Assembly (NCBI GenBank): GCA_964618455.1
Contig: CAZUAQ010000051.1
Coordinates: 1 to 37,872, forward strand
Direction: 5' to 3'
Origin: CAZUAQ01 sp964618455
GTDB lineage: Bacteria; Planctomycetota; Phycisphaerae; UBA1845; PWPN01
DNA: 37,872 bases
Position 1 is the first letter of the stretch, and each line of letters opens with the position of its first letter. The translations under genes and the position numbers were made by a program. Of the stretch, positions 16,061-23,535 are shown one piece after another. The notes under the pieces are model-generated. The model was not told the origin of the DNA and did not search any database. It was given only the letters and a program-made list of their open reading frames with translations.

Positions 16061-17216
16061 GGCGTGGTTTGCCGGGACTCGTCGCTCAGATACACTGACC
16101 CGCTCACGCCCAACCCGATCCTGATCGCTGTGGTTTGCCGGGACTCGTCGCTCAGATACACTAACTCCTCGGTGGAGCACAAATCGAAGTCGCTGTGGTT
16201 TGCCGGGACTCGTCGCTCAGATACACTGTGCCGCGAGTTCCTGCGCGACGAGGGGTAGCTGTGGTTTGCCGGGACTCGTCGCTCAGATACACTCCGGTAT
16301 CGGCTGCCATGATTCGGTATGCGGCTGTGGTTTGCCGGGACTCGTCGCTCAGATACACTGCAAATCGTACGCTCGCGCACGGTGATCGGGCTGTGGTTTG
16401 CCGGGACTCGTCGCTCAGATACACTGCGAGAGCGAATCATCGTCACGGCATACGGGCTGTGGTTTGCCGGGACTCGTCGCTCAGATACACTTGGGATTGA
16501 GGTGATGGCTCGTTCAAGCGAGCTGTGGTTTGCCGGGACTCGTCGCTCAGATACACTGCGGGCTTTCCCGGAATGACAAGAGCGGCAGCTGTGGTTTGCC
16601 GGGACTCGTCGCTCAGATACACTCGCTTCGGTAGCACAGTGCGCAGCAGGCTAGCTGTGGTTTGCCGGGACTCGTCGCTCAGATACACTGTTGAGCGATC
16701 GCAAATTCGATGCGATCTTGCTGTGGTTTGCCGGGACTCGTCGCTCAGATACACTGTATCCGGTTCTTCCATCCGAAGCCAACGGGCTGTGGTTTGCCGG
16801 GACTCGTCGCTCAGATACACTAATTCGGAGCCGGTAGGCTTGCCCCCGGCGCTGTGGTTTGCCGGGACTCGTCGCTCAGATACACTGCTTCGGGCTATGA
16901 TGTCGATAATGCGGCCGCTGTGGTTTGCCGGGACTCGTCGCTCAGATACACTGGCGCCATTTATCTCAGCTACGGCGCTACGGCTGTGGTTTGCCGGGAC
17001 TCGTCGCTCAGATACACTGGTGGCATCCGTGAATCGGATGGTGGCGCAGCTGTGGTTTGCCGGGACTCGTCGCTCAGATACACTCGCTTCGGTAGCACAT
17101 CGCGCAGCACGCGAGCTGTGGTTTGCCGGGACTCGTCGCTCAGATACACTGCCGGGGAGGCTGCCCACCTGCGGTAGAAGGCTGTGGTTTGCCGGGACTC
17201 GTCGCTCAGATACACT
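16061..17216 (+). CRISPR. Type II-C CRISPR array, 18 repeats and 17 spacers
   Basis: Repeats are 36 bases, starting GCTGTGG and ending GATACACT, at 16061, 16127, 16192, 16258, 16324, 16390, 16456, 16522, 16588, 16654, 16720, 16786, 16851, 16917, 16983, 17049, 17115 and 17181. Spacers are 30 bases except two of 29 (16163-16191 and 16822-16850). All repeats look identical except the first, which differs near its 5' end. Complementarity to the tracrRNA sets the crRNA strand as plus. Each repeat contains TTGCCG at positions 9-14 and TACACT at positions 31-36 with 16 bases between, a promoter-like pair as known for Neisseria-type II-C arrays, so each spacer could be transcribed from its own repeat. 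Spacers 9 and 16 are near-identical. Confidence 0.98.
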
Positions 17217-17265
17217 ACTTCCCGGGCAAACCTTTGGTCTGGCGGGACTTACAGCCAAGTCATGA

Positions 17266-17610
17266 CTAGAAAAGCATGAGTTGCGAAGGAGGATCCTCTG
17301 TCGGCGTTCGTTTTTTTCCAAAGAACACCTCCATTTTGCCGAACTGCCGGTCCGTAACTGCCAACAGGCGCACCTGACCGGAGGGAGGCAGCCTCTCACG
17401 AATACGGTACCGGTATGCCTGGCTGCTGTCCTCGCTCGGGCAGTACCGCGCATACACCGAGTACTGCAGCATGCCGAAGCCTTCATTCAACAGATGATTT
17501 CGAAACTGCACATACCGGCGCTTGTCGGCTTTGGTGACCGTCGGCAGATCGAACATTGCGAAGAGCCACACCGGTCTATACCCCGACAGTGCCACTCTGG
17601 TCTCGGGCAT
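17266..17610 (-). CDS. cas2: CRISPR-associated endoribonuclease-fold Cas2
   Basis: A 114-residue Cas2 of the type II kind. The family's first beta strand and conserved aspartate read WLFAMFDLP (D21), followed by KADKRRYVQFRNHLLNEGFGMLQYSVYARYC and the final strand RLLAVTDRQFGKMEVFFG. Cas2 dimers bridge two Cas1 dimers in the spacer-integration complex; its nuclease activity is not needed for that. The reading frame overlaps the end of cas1 by 35 bases, so the two are translationally linked. The stop lies only 49 bases from the last repeat of the array, towards which it is transcribed. Confidence 0.95.
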   Translation of the reverse strand: MPETRVALSGYRPVWLFAMFDLPTVTKADKRRYVQFRNHLLNEGFGMLQYSVYARYCPSEDSSQAYRYRIRERLPPSGQVRLLAVTDRQFGKMEVFFGKKRTPTEDPPSQLMLF

Positions 17611-18505
17611 GATGGAGTTCCTCCGGCAGCGCCAATATCTCTACCTCTTTCGTGAAAACCCTGGCCAACGATGATGCCGCACGCGCCATCCAATCGAAGA
17701 TCGTTCTTGCTTCCCTTCCTGATCGATACAATGACGTAAGCGCCTCAAGGATTGCCTGTTTGGCATGCTTATCGAGTGGCGCATCCGTATCATGCGAGTT
17801 GACATATTCCGCGATGGCGGCATCCACGATCGGGCGAAAAGGTTCCATCAGGTCATCCGCAAGGCAAAAAGCGTTGTATCGATTGTGGTGATGTACACCG
17901 AGCGATGCGTGCAAGCCCGCCCCTGTAATTGCGCGACCCGTGATCGCACGTAAGACGGCATATCCGTAATTCAGAAACCGGTTTTGATCATCAAGATCAC
18001 GACGGCGTCGGAAGTCATCATCTTGAAAGAGGGCAGGCCAGTAACGTCGCGAGGCCTGCGCTTCGACATTCTTCGTATCTCCCGAGCGGACGGTTCGCGC
18101 CAGTTCTTGGAGACCGTAGTCGTTTCCATGCAATTCGCTCAGGAGTCGTCCCTGTGCCCGTATCTTGGCGATGACGATCTGCTTCCAGATCCGCTTCTTC
18201 ATGGGGCGCGGGGCCGAGGCCTGGGCGAGAAAACGTTCCGCCTGAAGAGTGTGGCTCCGGGTTCCCAGCATCAAACCGACGGGAAGGCTTGACCTGTCAC
18301 AGACTATGATCGAGCCTCCCTTTTCCATCAGGAGTGACATCATTCCCAGGGTGGCGGTAATTTGAGGATGAGCGAGTATCAATACTGCCGTCTCGTTGAG
18401 AGGAACTGTGACCGGTGAAGCGTCCTTACGCTCGATAACGAGCTGCTGATGCCGCGTCCGCAAATAGGCGGGCTCCTCCGAGAGGTCGATGATATGATCA
18501 GTCAT
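17576..18505 (-). CDS. cas1: CRISPR spacer-integrase Cas1, type II
   Basis: A 309-residue Cas1, the integrase that inserts new spacers. The metal-binding catalytic residues appear intact: E148 in SGDTKNVEAQASRRYWPALF, the histidine cluster at 205-207 in GLHASLGVHHHNRYN, and the acidic group in LADDLMEPFRP (D217, D218, E221). The N-terminal beta domain contains the usual LILAHPQITATLGMMSLLMEKGGSIIVCD segment. It overlaps cas9 by 8 bases and cas2 by 35, so cas9-cas1-cas2 is one transcript. No csn2 or cas4 gene is present, which fits subtype II-C. Confidence 0.97.
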   Translation of the reverse strand: MTDHIIDLSEEPAYLRTRHQQLVIERKDASPVTVPLNETAVLILAHPQITATLGMMSLLMEKGGSIIVCDRSSLPVGLMLGTRSHTLQAERFLAQASAPRPMKKRIWKQIVIAKIRAQGRLLSELHGNDYGLQELARTVRSGDTKNVEAQASRRYWPALFQDDDFRRRRDLDDQNRFLNYGYAVLRAITGRAITGAGLHASLGVHHHNRYNAFCLADDLMEPFRPIVDAAIAEYVNSHDTDAPLDKHAKQAILEALTSLYRSGREARTIFDWMARAASSLARVFTKEVEILALPEELHHARDQSGTVGV

Positions 18506-21500
18506 TGGCCGGGATCACCTCCCCCAGATAAGTAACGCGTACTTTGCGAAAATCCATTCTCTTGAGCGAGCCACCCCGCAGACGCGTTCTGCGCTTCAGG
18601 TCCTTCTTGAGGCGTCCGTCCGTGTGAAGGCGGCACTCGATGTCTCCCTCGGAGATGCCCGATACCCGATACAAGCATTCCTCGCCCGATTTCTCAGCAA
18701 TCAGTACAAAGTCATTCGGGGCGAGCGAGAATTTGAAACGCTTGCCTTTTCCCCAATCCACCTGGACAACAGGCACGCCCTCTCGTTTTCTTTCGTGGGC
18801 CTTGAATCGGCTGACCAAGTGACCTTCCCATCCAGTTTCATTACCCTCGGTGTCGAGATTCGCGATGATGGCAATGTGGTGATTGGATCCGCCACTCGGC
18901 GCGACGTTTCGCTGGCGAGCGCCTTTTCCAATGCTCCATGGCTTCTTCACTCTGGTTTTGATGCGCACCTTATGGATCGGGATCTTTCTTCCTGTCTTCG
19001 TGCGCATCGTGGGATGCGTGTCGGGTTCGGCAAAGACTTTGGCCGGGTCACCGCCGCCGCATTCATCGTACTTTCTCCTGACGCGTTCGCGGACGACCGG
19101 GTCGACGATGGTATCGTTGGCCAATTCCGTTCGGGTGAGTTTCTGGAGTTCTTTTCGGATATGACGGTGCTCACCGCCGCCGGGAATAGGCTTGCTGTAG
19201 AGTGACTCCGCGTGAAGTTTCCCCGCGATCTTGCGGTTCGCGCGTCTTGATACATTGATCTTTTCGATGTTCTCTCGAACCTCACCGAAGAATCCTACCC
19301 AAGGCTCTTTGATGGGTGCGAAGAGTCGCCTTCCAGGGGTGGCCTCCGCAGCCGCCCGTTCCAGTTGTTGGATGACGGCAGGGCTCGAGAGAGCGATGAC
19401 GACAGCGTCTACCGCGTGGTGTCGGTGATCATCACGCGTTTTCGTGCCCCCATCATCGAGGATGCCGTTCAATCCCCATTCGTTTCGAAGATGGTGCGTA
19501 ATTCCTCCCGTGTTGGTTTGAATGCGTCGTTTATCCTGATTGTCGATTTGTCCTCCATAGAGAAGTCCCAGGTATTCCGCTGCGAGCCTCGAGGTGTAAC
19601 GTGTGTCCTGTAAATGGCGTAACGTGAATCCCTCCGGTATTTCTTTGGACAGGAAGCGTTGAAGTTTGATACGAGCAGAGTCACTGCTGAATCGCTTCAC
19701 GCGATCGATGATTTCCTCCCATCGACGCTCGTCCTGGGCGTAGGCTTCCCATGGCGTACGGTTCCTCTTTCGGTCACGATTCTCAGCATGGTGGCAAAGT
19801 GTCTTGTTGAGATAGGTGTTGTCCATTGAGCGACTCATCGGCCAAATGTGTTCGATGTCGTATTGTGGATGTTCACCGAAGAGGTCCTGCATCGTGATTG
19901 TTTGTCCCGTATACGGACAGATCCAGTTGCACTCTTCCGCCAATAACACTTTCTCGATGTCGACTCTTGAGGGATGGTTGATTCTCATCTCGTTGAGGAT
20001 TCTTCGCTTGGCGTCTTCGCGACGTTTTTCATTCTGGCGATTACGCGTGGACGTTTCCTGCCGTCGCTTGCGGGACTTCTTCAAGTCCCGCGCCAACTCG
20101 ATATGAATCCTCTCCGGTTTTCCGTACTGCCGAATGATCGCGTTGACGAGTTTGCGAAGTTCCGTAAGCGCCCTGCAGACCGCGGGATTCCGCAGATCCC
20201 GGACGGCATCGATGACGGGAGGCAACACATCCACGGGGTCGGTCGCCTGGAAACTCTCCGGAAAACATTCCTTACGCGCCGTCATGTATGGTGTGCCGTC
20301 TTTCATGCGTTCGACAAGTACAGATAACGCTTTCCGTGATAGCCTCGAAAAGTCAGGCTCCAATTGCGTCTCCGCCAGACGCCGTGCGGCTTCGGCGTCC
20401 AGCTTCCAATGTCCTCTCGCTCTACGATAGAACGCTTCCTCCTTCTCGAATGTCAACACGTCCTCCACGACCTGTTCTCGATCGTCCTCCGATAATTCCT
20501 TCCAGCGATTGCCGAATATGGAAGCGAGCGTGGCATCGGTGCGGTTGCCCGGCATCTTTTTCTCGCCTCCTTCTTGCAGATTAAAAGTTGTCTCCTTGGG
20601 CAGGTTGAGCACTTTTTTCCCTCTGATCGCAGCAAAGGTCATATCCCCGTTCGCTTCCAATGCTTCAATTAGACATTGCCGCTCGGAAGGGGTTGGCTTG
20701 CGGCCGAGTTTTCCGGGCTCGTAAATGATGAGGTCATTGACCTTCTGCAACAAGCGGAAACGTTGAGCGACTCGAAGGGCTGCCGGAGCGCGGCGAGCAC
20801 CCTCGCAGAGTTCGCATTGTCCAATGAGGTGATCCTGAGGCTTGAGCGGGCGTTGATGGAAGATGGCTTGCTTGATTTTCTCCTTAAGATCTTCCGAGAG
20901 CACATGATAATGGCATGATTGAGTTGACCAGATGTGTTCAAACTCATCGAGATACATCTGGCGGGATGTCCATCGGCGGCGGATGCGCTCTTCCTCCGGA
21001 TTCAGTCCTGCGAAGTATTCTCCGAGTGTCCGGGCACCTGCCGCCTTCATTTGTTCCTCAAGCGCAATGATGGATGTTTTGACCTGGCCTTCATCCTCAT
21101 CCCGGGTACCTGTTTTTCGGTTCGAAAGGAAACCTCTTCGTTGCGCCAAGTGATAAAGCGCCCTTCCCAATTCATGGAGTTCAAGCTTTTCGTCCAGTGC
21201 TCGGGCTCGTAGTCGATAGGGGAGGGTGTGCGCTCCGCCCCCGCTGTCTTGATCGTCGCGGGCGCGAAATTCGCGATCCAAATTCTGGATAAGGGCATGG
21301 GTCTCTTGCGGAGATTCGATGGGGCCAGCGGGCATCAGTCCATGATGTTGAAGGATGCGGAGCAGCTTTTTTCTACGCCAAGCTCTTCGCCAATGCTGCC
21401 GACGAGGCAATCGGGCATCCCGACGAGCTTTGGCGCGTGACTCCTCACGACCAGATTGCAAATCTCCCTCGACGCCGGCATCGAAGCAATGAGCCCCGAC

Positions 21501-21614
21501 TTTAATAATGCTCGCCGGTCGATTGTTCGTGCTCTCAATCAACGCCCAGCCAATAGAATCGGCTCCAAGATCCAGACCCAGGATATGAGGCGGATTTGCT
21601 CTTGCGGCATCCAT
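18498..21614 (-). CDS. cas9: Compact type II-C Cas9 endonuclease
   Basis: A 1038-residue Cas9, the RNA-guided nuclease of type II interference, similar in size to the compact II-C enzymes (about 980-1080 residues). RuvC-I is at the N terminus (ILGLDLGADSIGWAL, D15), then the arginine-rich bridge helix (about residues 55-85), a short REC lobe with a CELC pair at 267-270, RuvC-II (RIHIELARD, E506), an HNH domain with CPYTG (566-570) and DIEHIWP (H589), N603 and N612, and RuvC-III (HRHHAVDAV, H733 and D736). All nuclease residues are present. A glutamate stands where SpCas9 has D839, as in other Cas9 proteins with an IEH motif. The PAM-interacting C terminus spans about 800-1038. AAGGGG precedes the ATG. 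The gene is less GC-rich than the nuo genes. Its PAM is unknown. Confidence 0.98.
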   Translation of the reverse strand: MDAARANPPHILGLDLGADSIGWALIESTNNRPASIIKVGAHCFDAGVEGDLQSGREESRAKARRDARLPRRQHWRRAWRRKKLLRILQHHGLMPAGPIESPQETHALIQNLDREFRARDDQDSGGGAHTLPYRLRARALDEKLELHELGRALYHLAQRRGFLSNRKTGTRDEDEGQVKTSIIALEEQMKAAGARTLGEYFAGLNPEEERIRRRWTSRQMYLDEFEHIWSTQSCHYHVLSEDLKEKIKQAIFHQRPLKPQDHLIGQCELCEGARRAPAALRVAQRFRLLQKVNDLIIYEPGKLGRKPTPSERQCLIEALEANGDMTFAAIRGKKVLNLPKETTFNLQEGGEKKMPGNRTDATLASIFGNRWKELSEDDREQVVEDVLTFEKEEAFYRRARGHWKLDAEAARRLAETQLEPDFSRLSRKALSVLVERMKDGTPYMTARKECFPESFQATDPVDVLPPVIDAVRDLRNPAVCRALTELRKLVNAIIRQYGKPERIHIELARDLKKSRKRRQETSTRNRQNEKRREDAKRRILNEMRINHPSRVDIEKVLLAEECNWICPYTGQTITMQDLFGEHPQYDIEHIWPMSRSMDNTYLNKTLCHHAENRDRKRNRTPWEAYAQDERRWEEIIDRVKRFSSDSARIKLQRFLSKEIPEGFTLRHLQDTRYTSRLAAEYLGLLYGGQIDNQDKRRIQTNTGGITHHLRNEWGLNGILDDGGTKTRDDHRHHAVDAVVIALSSPAVIQQLERAAAEATPGRRLFAPIKEPWVGFFGEVRENIEKINVSRRANRKIAGKLHAESLYSKPIPGGGEHRHIRKELQKLTRTELANDTIVDPVVRERVRRKYDECGGGDPAKVFAEPDTHPTMRTKTGRKIPIHKVRIKTRVKKPWSIGKGARQRNVAPSGGSNHHIAIIANLDTEGNETGWEGHLVSRFKAHERKREGVPVVQVDWGKGKRFKFSLAPNDFVLIAEKSGEECLYRVSGISEGDIECRLHTDGRLKKDLKRRTRLRGGSLKRMDFRKVRVTYLGEVIPAND

Positions 21615-21625
21615 GAATTATCCCC

Positions 21626-21654
21626 TTGACACACGAAATGAAAGCGATTAGATT
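21626..21654 (+). promoter_or_regulatory. tracrRNA promoter
   Basis: TTGACA (21626-21631), 17 bases, TAGATT (21649-21654). The predicted start near 21661 falls at the beginning of the first anti-repeat copy, directly between cas9 and the tracrRNA body. Confidence 0.75.
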
Positions 21655-21655
21655 C

Positions 21656-21699
21656 CAGATAGTGTATCTGAGCGACGCAGATAGTGTATCTGAGCGACG
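21656..21699 (+). repeat. Tandem 22-bp duplication of the anti-repeat 5' half, each a palindrome
   Basis: Two identical 22-bp units, 21656-21677 and 21678-21699, each begin with CAGATAGTGTATCTG, a perfect dyad of CAGATA and TATCTG around GTG, and end in AGCGACG. Only the second unit is continuous with the rest of the anti-repeat. The units lie between the divergent tracrRNA and cas9 promoters with a centre spacing of 22 bp, about two helical turns. Confidence 0.9.
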
Positions 21700-21792
21700 T
21701 TTGTCCCGCAAATCATAGTAAGGACTTATGTTCGCGCAGGGCTCCGCTCTACGGAGCGCCCCTTGAACGCCTCCCATGGGGGCGTTTTTTTT
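21661..21792 (+). ncRNA. tracrRNA of the type II-C system
   Basis: The plus strand at 21683-21718 is complementary to almost the whole repeat, with a 17-base perfect block (AGTGTATCTGAGCGACG) and then GTCCCGCAAATCATAG, separated by a small bulge. This is the anti-repeat that pairs with crRNA. A short stem (CATAGT with ACTTATG, 21714-21730) could be a nexus. A GC-rich hairpin follows at 21739-21761, and the intrinsic terminator ends at 21792. The 5' end near 21661 is inferred from the promoter and would give about 130 bases including the duplicated segment. It is transcribed divergently from cas9. Confidence 0.92.
21766..21792 (+). terminator. Rho-independent terminator of tracrRNA
   Basis: AACGCC (21766-21771) pairs with GGCGTT (21781-21786), extended inward by TCC/GGG pairs around a CAT loop, followed by a run of T residues to 21792. 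Confidence 0.9.
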
Positions 21793-22023
21793 ACGCGCGC
21801 CTGCTTGAGTGGGGGGCTCTAAAAACATGCTTCCGGGAAATCGGTTTCGGCCAAGCAGCGACGGCCGAAGGGCCAGCGCCGGGCGGTCGGTCGTTACGGG
21901 CGACACATCTTTCGGAATCCCTTGTTTCATGAGAATGAGGGGTTTCCCTGTCAATTCTTTGGCCGCATCGATCGCGATTGGGGGCGGTCGGCGGTATCGT
22001 GAACGCTGAATCTCCGACGGCCC
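21793..22023. other. Gap between tracrRNA and the nuo promoter
   Basis: About 230 bases with no convincing gene. Frames open here on both strands lack ribosome-binding sites and overlap the tracrRNA. nuoC, normally upstream of nuoD, is not recognisable even as a remnant in any frame. Confidence 0.45.
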
Positions 22024-22051
22024 TTGAAAGTCAGGGTCTTGGGACTATGAT
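22024..22051 (+). promoter_or_regulatory. Candidate promoter of the nuo operon
   Basis: TTGAAA (22024-22029), 16 bases, TATGAT (22046-22051). It lies about 150 bases before nuoD and after the tracrRNA terminator, and would give nuoD its own start independent of nuoABC. Confidence 0.5.
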
Positions 22052-22202
22052 CTTTGTGAAAATTGGTACGAAGGGCCGGAGATGGCTCGGCGGAGGCGTG
22101 GCCGATCCTCTCCAGACAATTTGTGATTCCGGCGTTTGCCGTATGGATGTGTCATTTCCATGCGGACATGGTTCGTCTGTTTTGAGATGAAGGGATAGGC
22201 TG

Positions 22203-23465
22203 GTGTCCACCGCGATTCCCGAGCCGACCAAACTGGTCCGCGAGACGTCGCCCGAGGCGGGTGGCGATGACCGCTGGACGCTGAATTTCGGTCCGCAGCA
22301 TCCCGCCACGCACACGACGCTGCGGCTGGTGCTGGAGCTGGACGGGGAGACGGTGATGGCGTGCACGCCGCACATCGGCTACCTGCACAGCGGCTTTGAG
22401 AAGCTGGGCGAGCACCTTGATTACAACCAGTACGTCGTGGTCACGGACCGGATGAATTACATCAGCCCGATGGCGAACAACATCGCGTGGCATCATGCCT
22501 GCGAGAAGCTGTTCGGGATCGAGATCACGCCGCGCTGCAAGGTGATCCGCACGATCATCGCGGAACTGGCGCGGATGCAGGATCACCTACTGTGCGTGGG
22601 GACGGCGGCGCTGGATCTCGGGGCGTTCACCGCCTTCCTCTACGGGTTTAACGAGCGCGAAGACATCAACGATCTCTTCGAGGAAGTCTGCGGGGCGCGG
22701 TTCACCACAAGCTATACGCGGGTCGGGGGGCTGATGTACGACATCCCCCCGGAGTGGCCCGGGCACGTGAAGGCGTTCTGCAAGAAGATGCCGAAGGTGT
22801 TCGACGACGTGGAGTCGCTGCTGAACCGGAACCGCATCTTCATCGAGCGGACCAAGGGCATCGGGTACCTGAGCGCCGAGGACGCGATCGCGTACGGCTG
22901 GACGGGTCCGCTGGCGCGGTCGTGCGGCGTGCGGCGTGACTTGCGCAAGGATGAGCCGTACCTGTGCTACGCGGACAACTGGGACGGGAAGGGCTCGTCT
23001 GGCGTGTCGTTCAAGGTGCCGATCGCGACCGGCGGAGACGTGCTGGCGCGGTACCTGGTTCGCCTGGAAGAGATGAAGCAGGCGATCTCCATCATCGATC
23101 AGTTGATCGACAACATTCCCGCCGGTCCGGTGGACGTGATGCCGGGCAACAAGAAGACGCTGCCGGACAAACGCGAGGTGTACTTCAGCATCGAAGGATT
23201 GATCCATCACTTCGAGATGCTGATGACGAACCGCGGGTTCGAACCGCCGATTGGTGAAGCGTACGGGGCGAACGAGACGGCCAATGGCGAGTTGGGTTTC
23301 TACCTGGCGAGCGATGGTGATAATCAGCCGTACCGGGCGCGATGCCGTCCGCCGAGTTTCATCAACTACCAGTGCTTCGAGCACTTGGTACTGGGGCATC
23401 AGATCAGCGACGTGGTGGCGATACTCGGGAGCTTGAACATCATTGCGGCGGAGCTGGATCGGTAG
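22203..23465 (+). CDS. nuoD: NADH-quinone oxidoreductase subunit D
   Basis: A 420-residue NuoD (49-kDa subunit), part of the peripheral arm of complex I, where it helps form the quinone-binding site. Recognisable blocks are LNFGPQHPATHTTLRLVLELDGE near the N terminus, CTPHIGYLHSGFEKLGE, MNYISPMANNIAWHHACEKL, a YLSAEDAIAYGWTGPLARSCGVRRDLRKDEPY region, and the C-terminal RPPSFINYQCFEHLVLGHQISDVVAILGSLNIIAAELDR. The start is a GTG with only a weak AGGG upstream. It is the first gene of the nuo run; nuoA, nuoB and nuoC are absent from the window. The stop is followed by GTGGATA heptad repeats. Confidence 0.97.
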   Translation: MSTAIPEPTKLVRETSPEAGGDDRWTLNFGPQHPATHTTLRLVLELDGETVMACTPHIGYLHSGFEKLGEHLDYNQYVVVTDRMNYISPMANNIAWHHACEKLFGIEITPRCKVIRTIIAELARMQDHLLCVGTAALDLGAFTAFLYGFNEREDINDLFEEVCGARFTTSYTRVGGLMYDIPPEWPGHVKAFCKKMPKVFDDVESLLNRNRIFIERTKGIGYLSAEDAIAYGWTGPLARSCGVRRDLRKDEPYLCYADNWDGKGSSGVSFKVPIATGGDVLARYLVRLEEMKQAISIIDQLIDNIPAGPVDVMPGNKKTLPDKREVYFSIEGLIHHFEMLMTNRGFEPPIGEAYGANETANGELGFYLASDGDNQPYRARCRPPSFINYQCFEHLVLGHQISDVVAILGSLNIIAAELDR

Positions 23466-23478
23466 TGGGTCGTTGTTC

Positions 23479-23506
23479 GTGGATAGTGGATAGTGGATAG
23501 TGGTTA
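23479..23506 (+). repeat. GTGGATA heptad repeats after nuoD
   Basis: Three exact tandem GTGGATA units and a fourth with one change (GTGGTTA) fill much of the nuoD-nuoE spacer. The same heptad recurs after nuoE. Confidence 0.85.
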
Positions 23507-23535
23507 GCGGATCGTGATTCGGGATTGAGAGCATC

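Noticed and set aside
15922..17486. Long open frames on both strands across the array with repeating peptides such as VYLSDESRQTTA or WFAGTRRSDTL
   Set aside because: They are translations of the CRISPR repeats, whose 66-base period preserves the frame; there is no ribosome-binding site and spacers vary freely.
18498..21614. Cas9 inactive because glutamate replaces the aspartate next to the HNH histidine
   Set aside because: The general-base histidine and both HNH asparagines are present, and an IEH motif occurs in other Cas9 proteins; no sign of inactivation.
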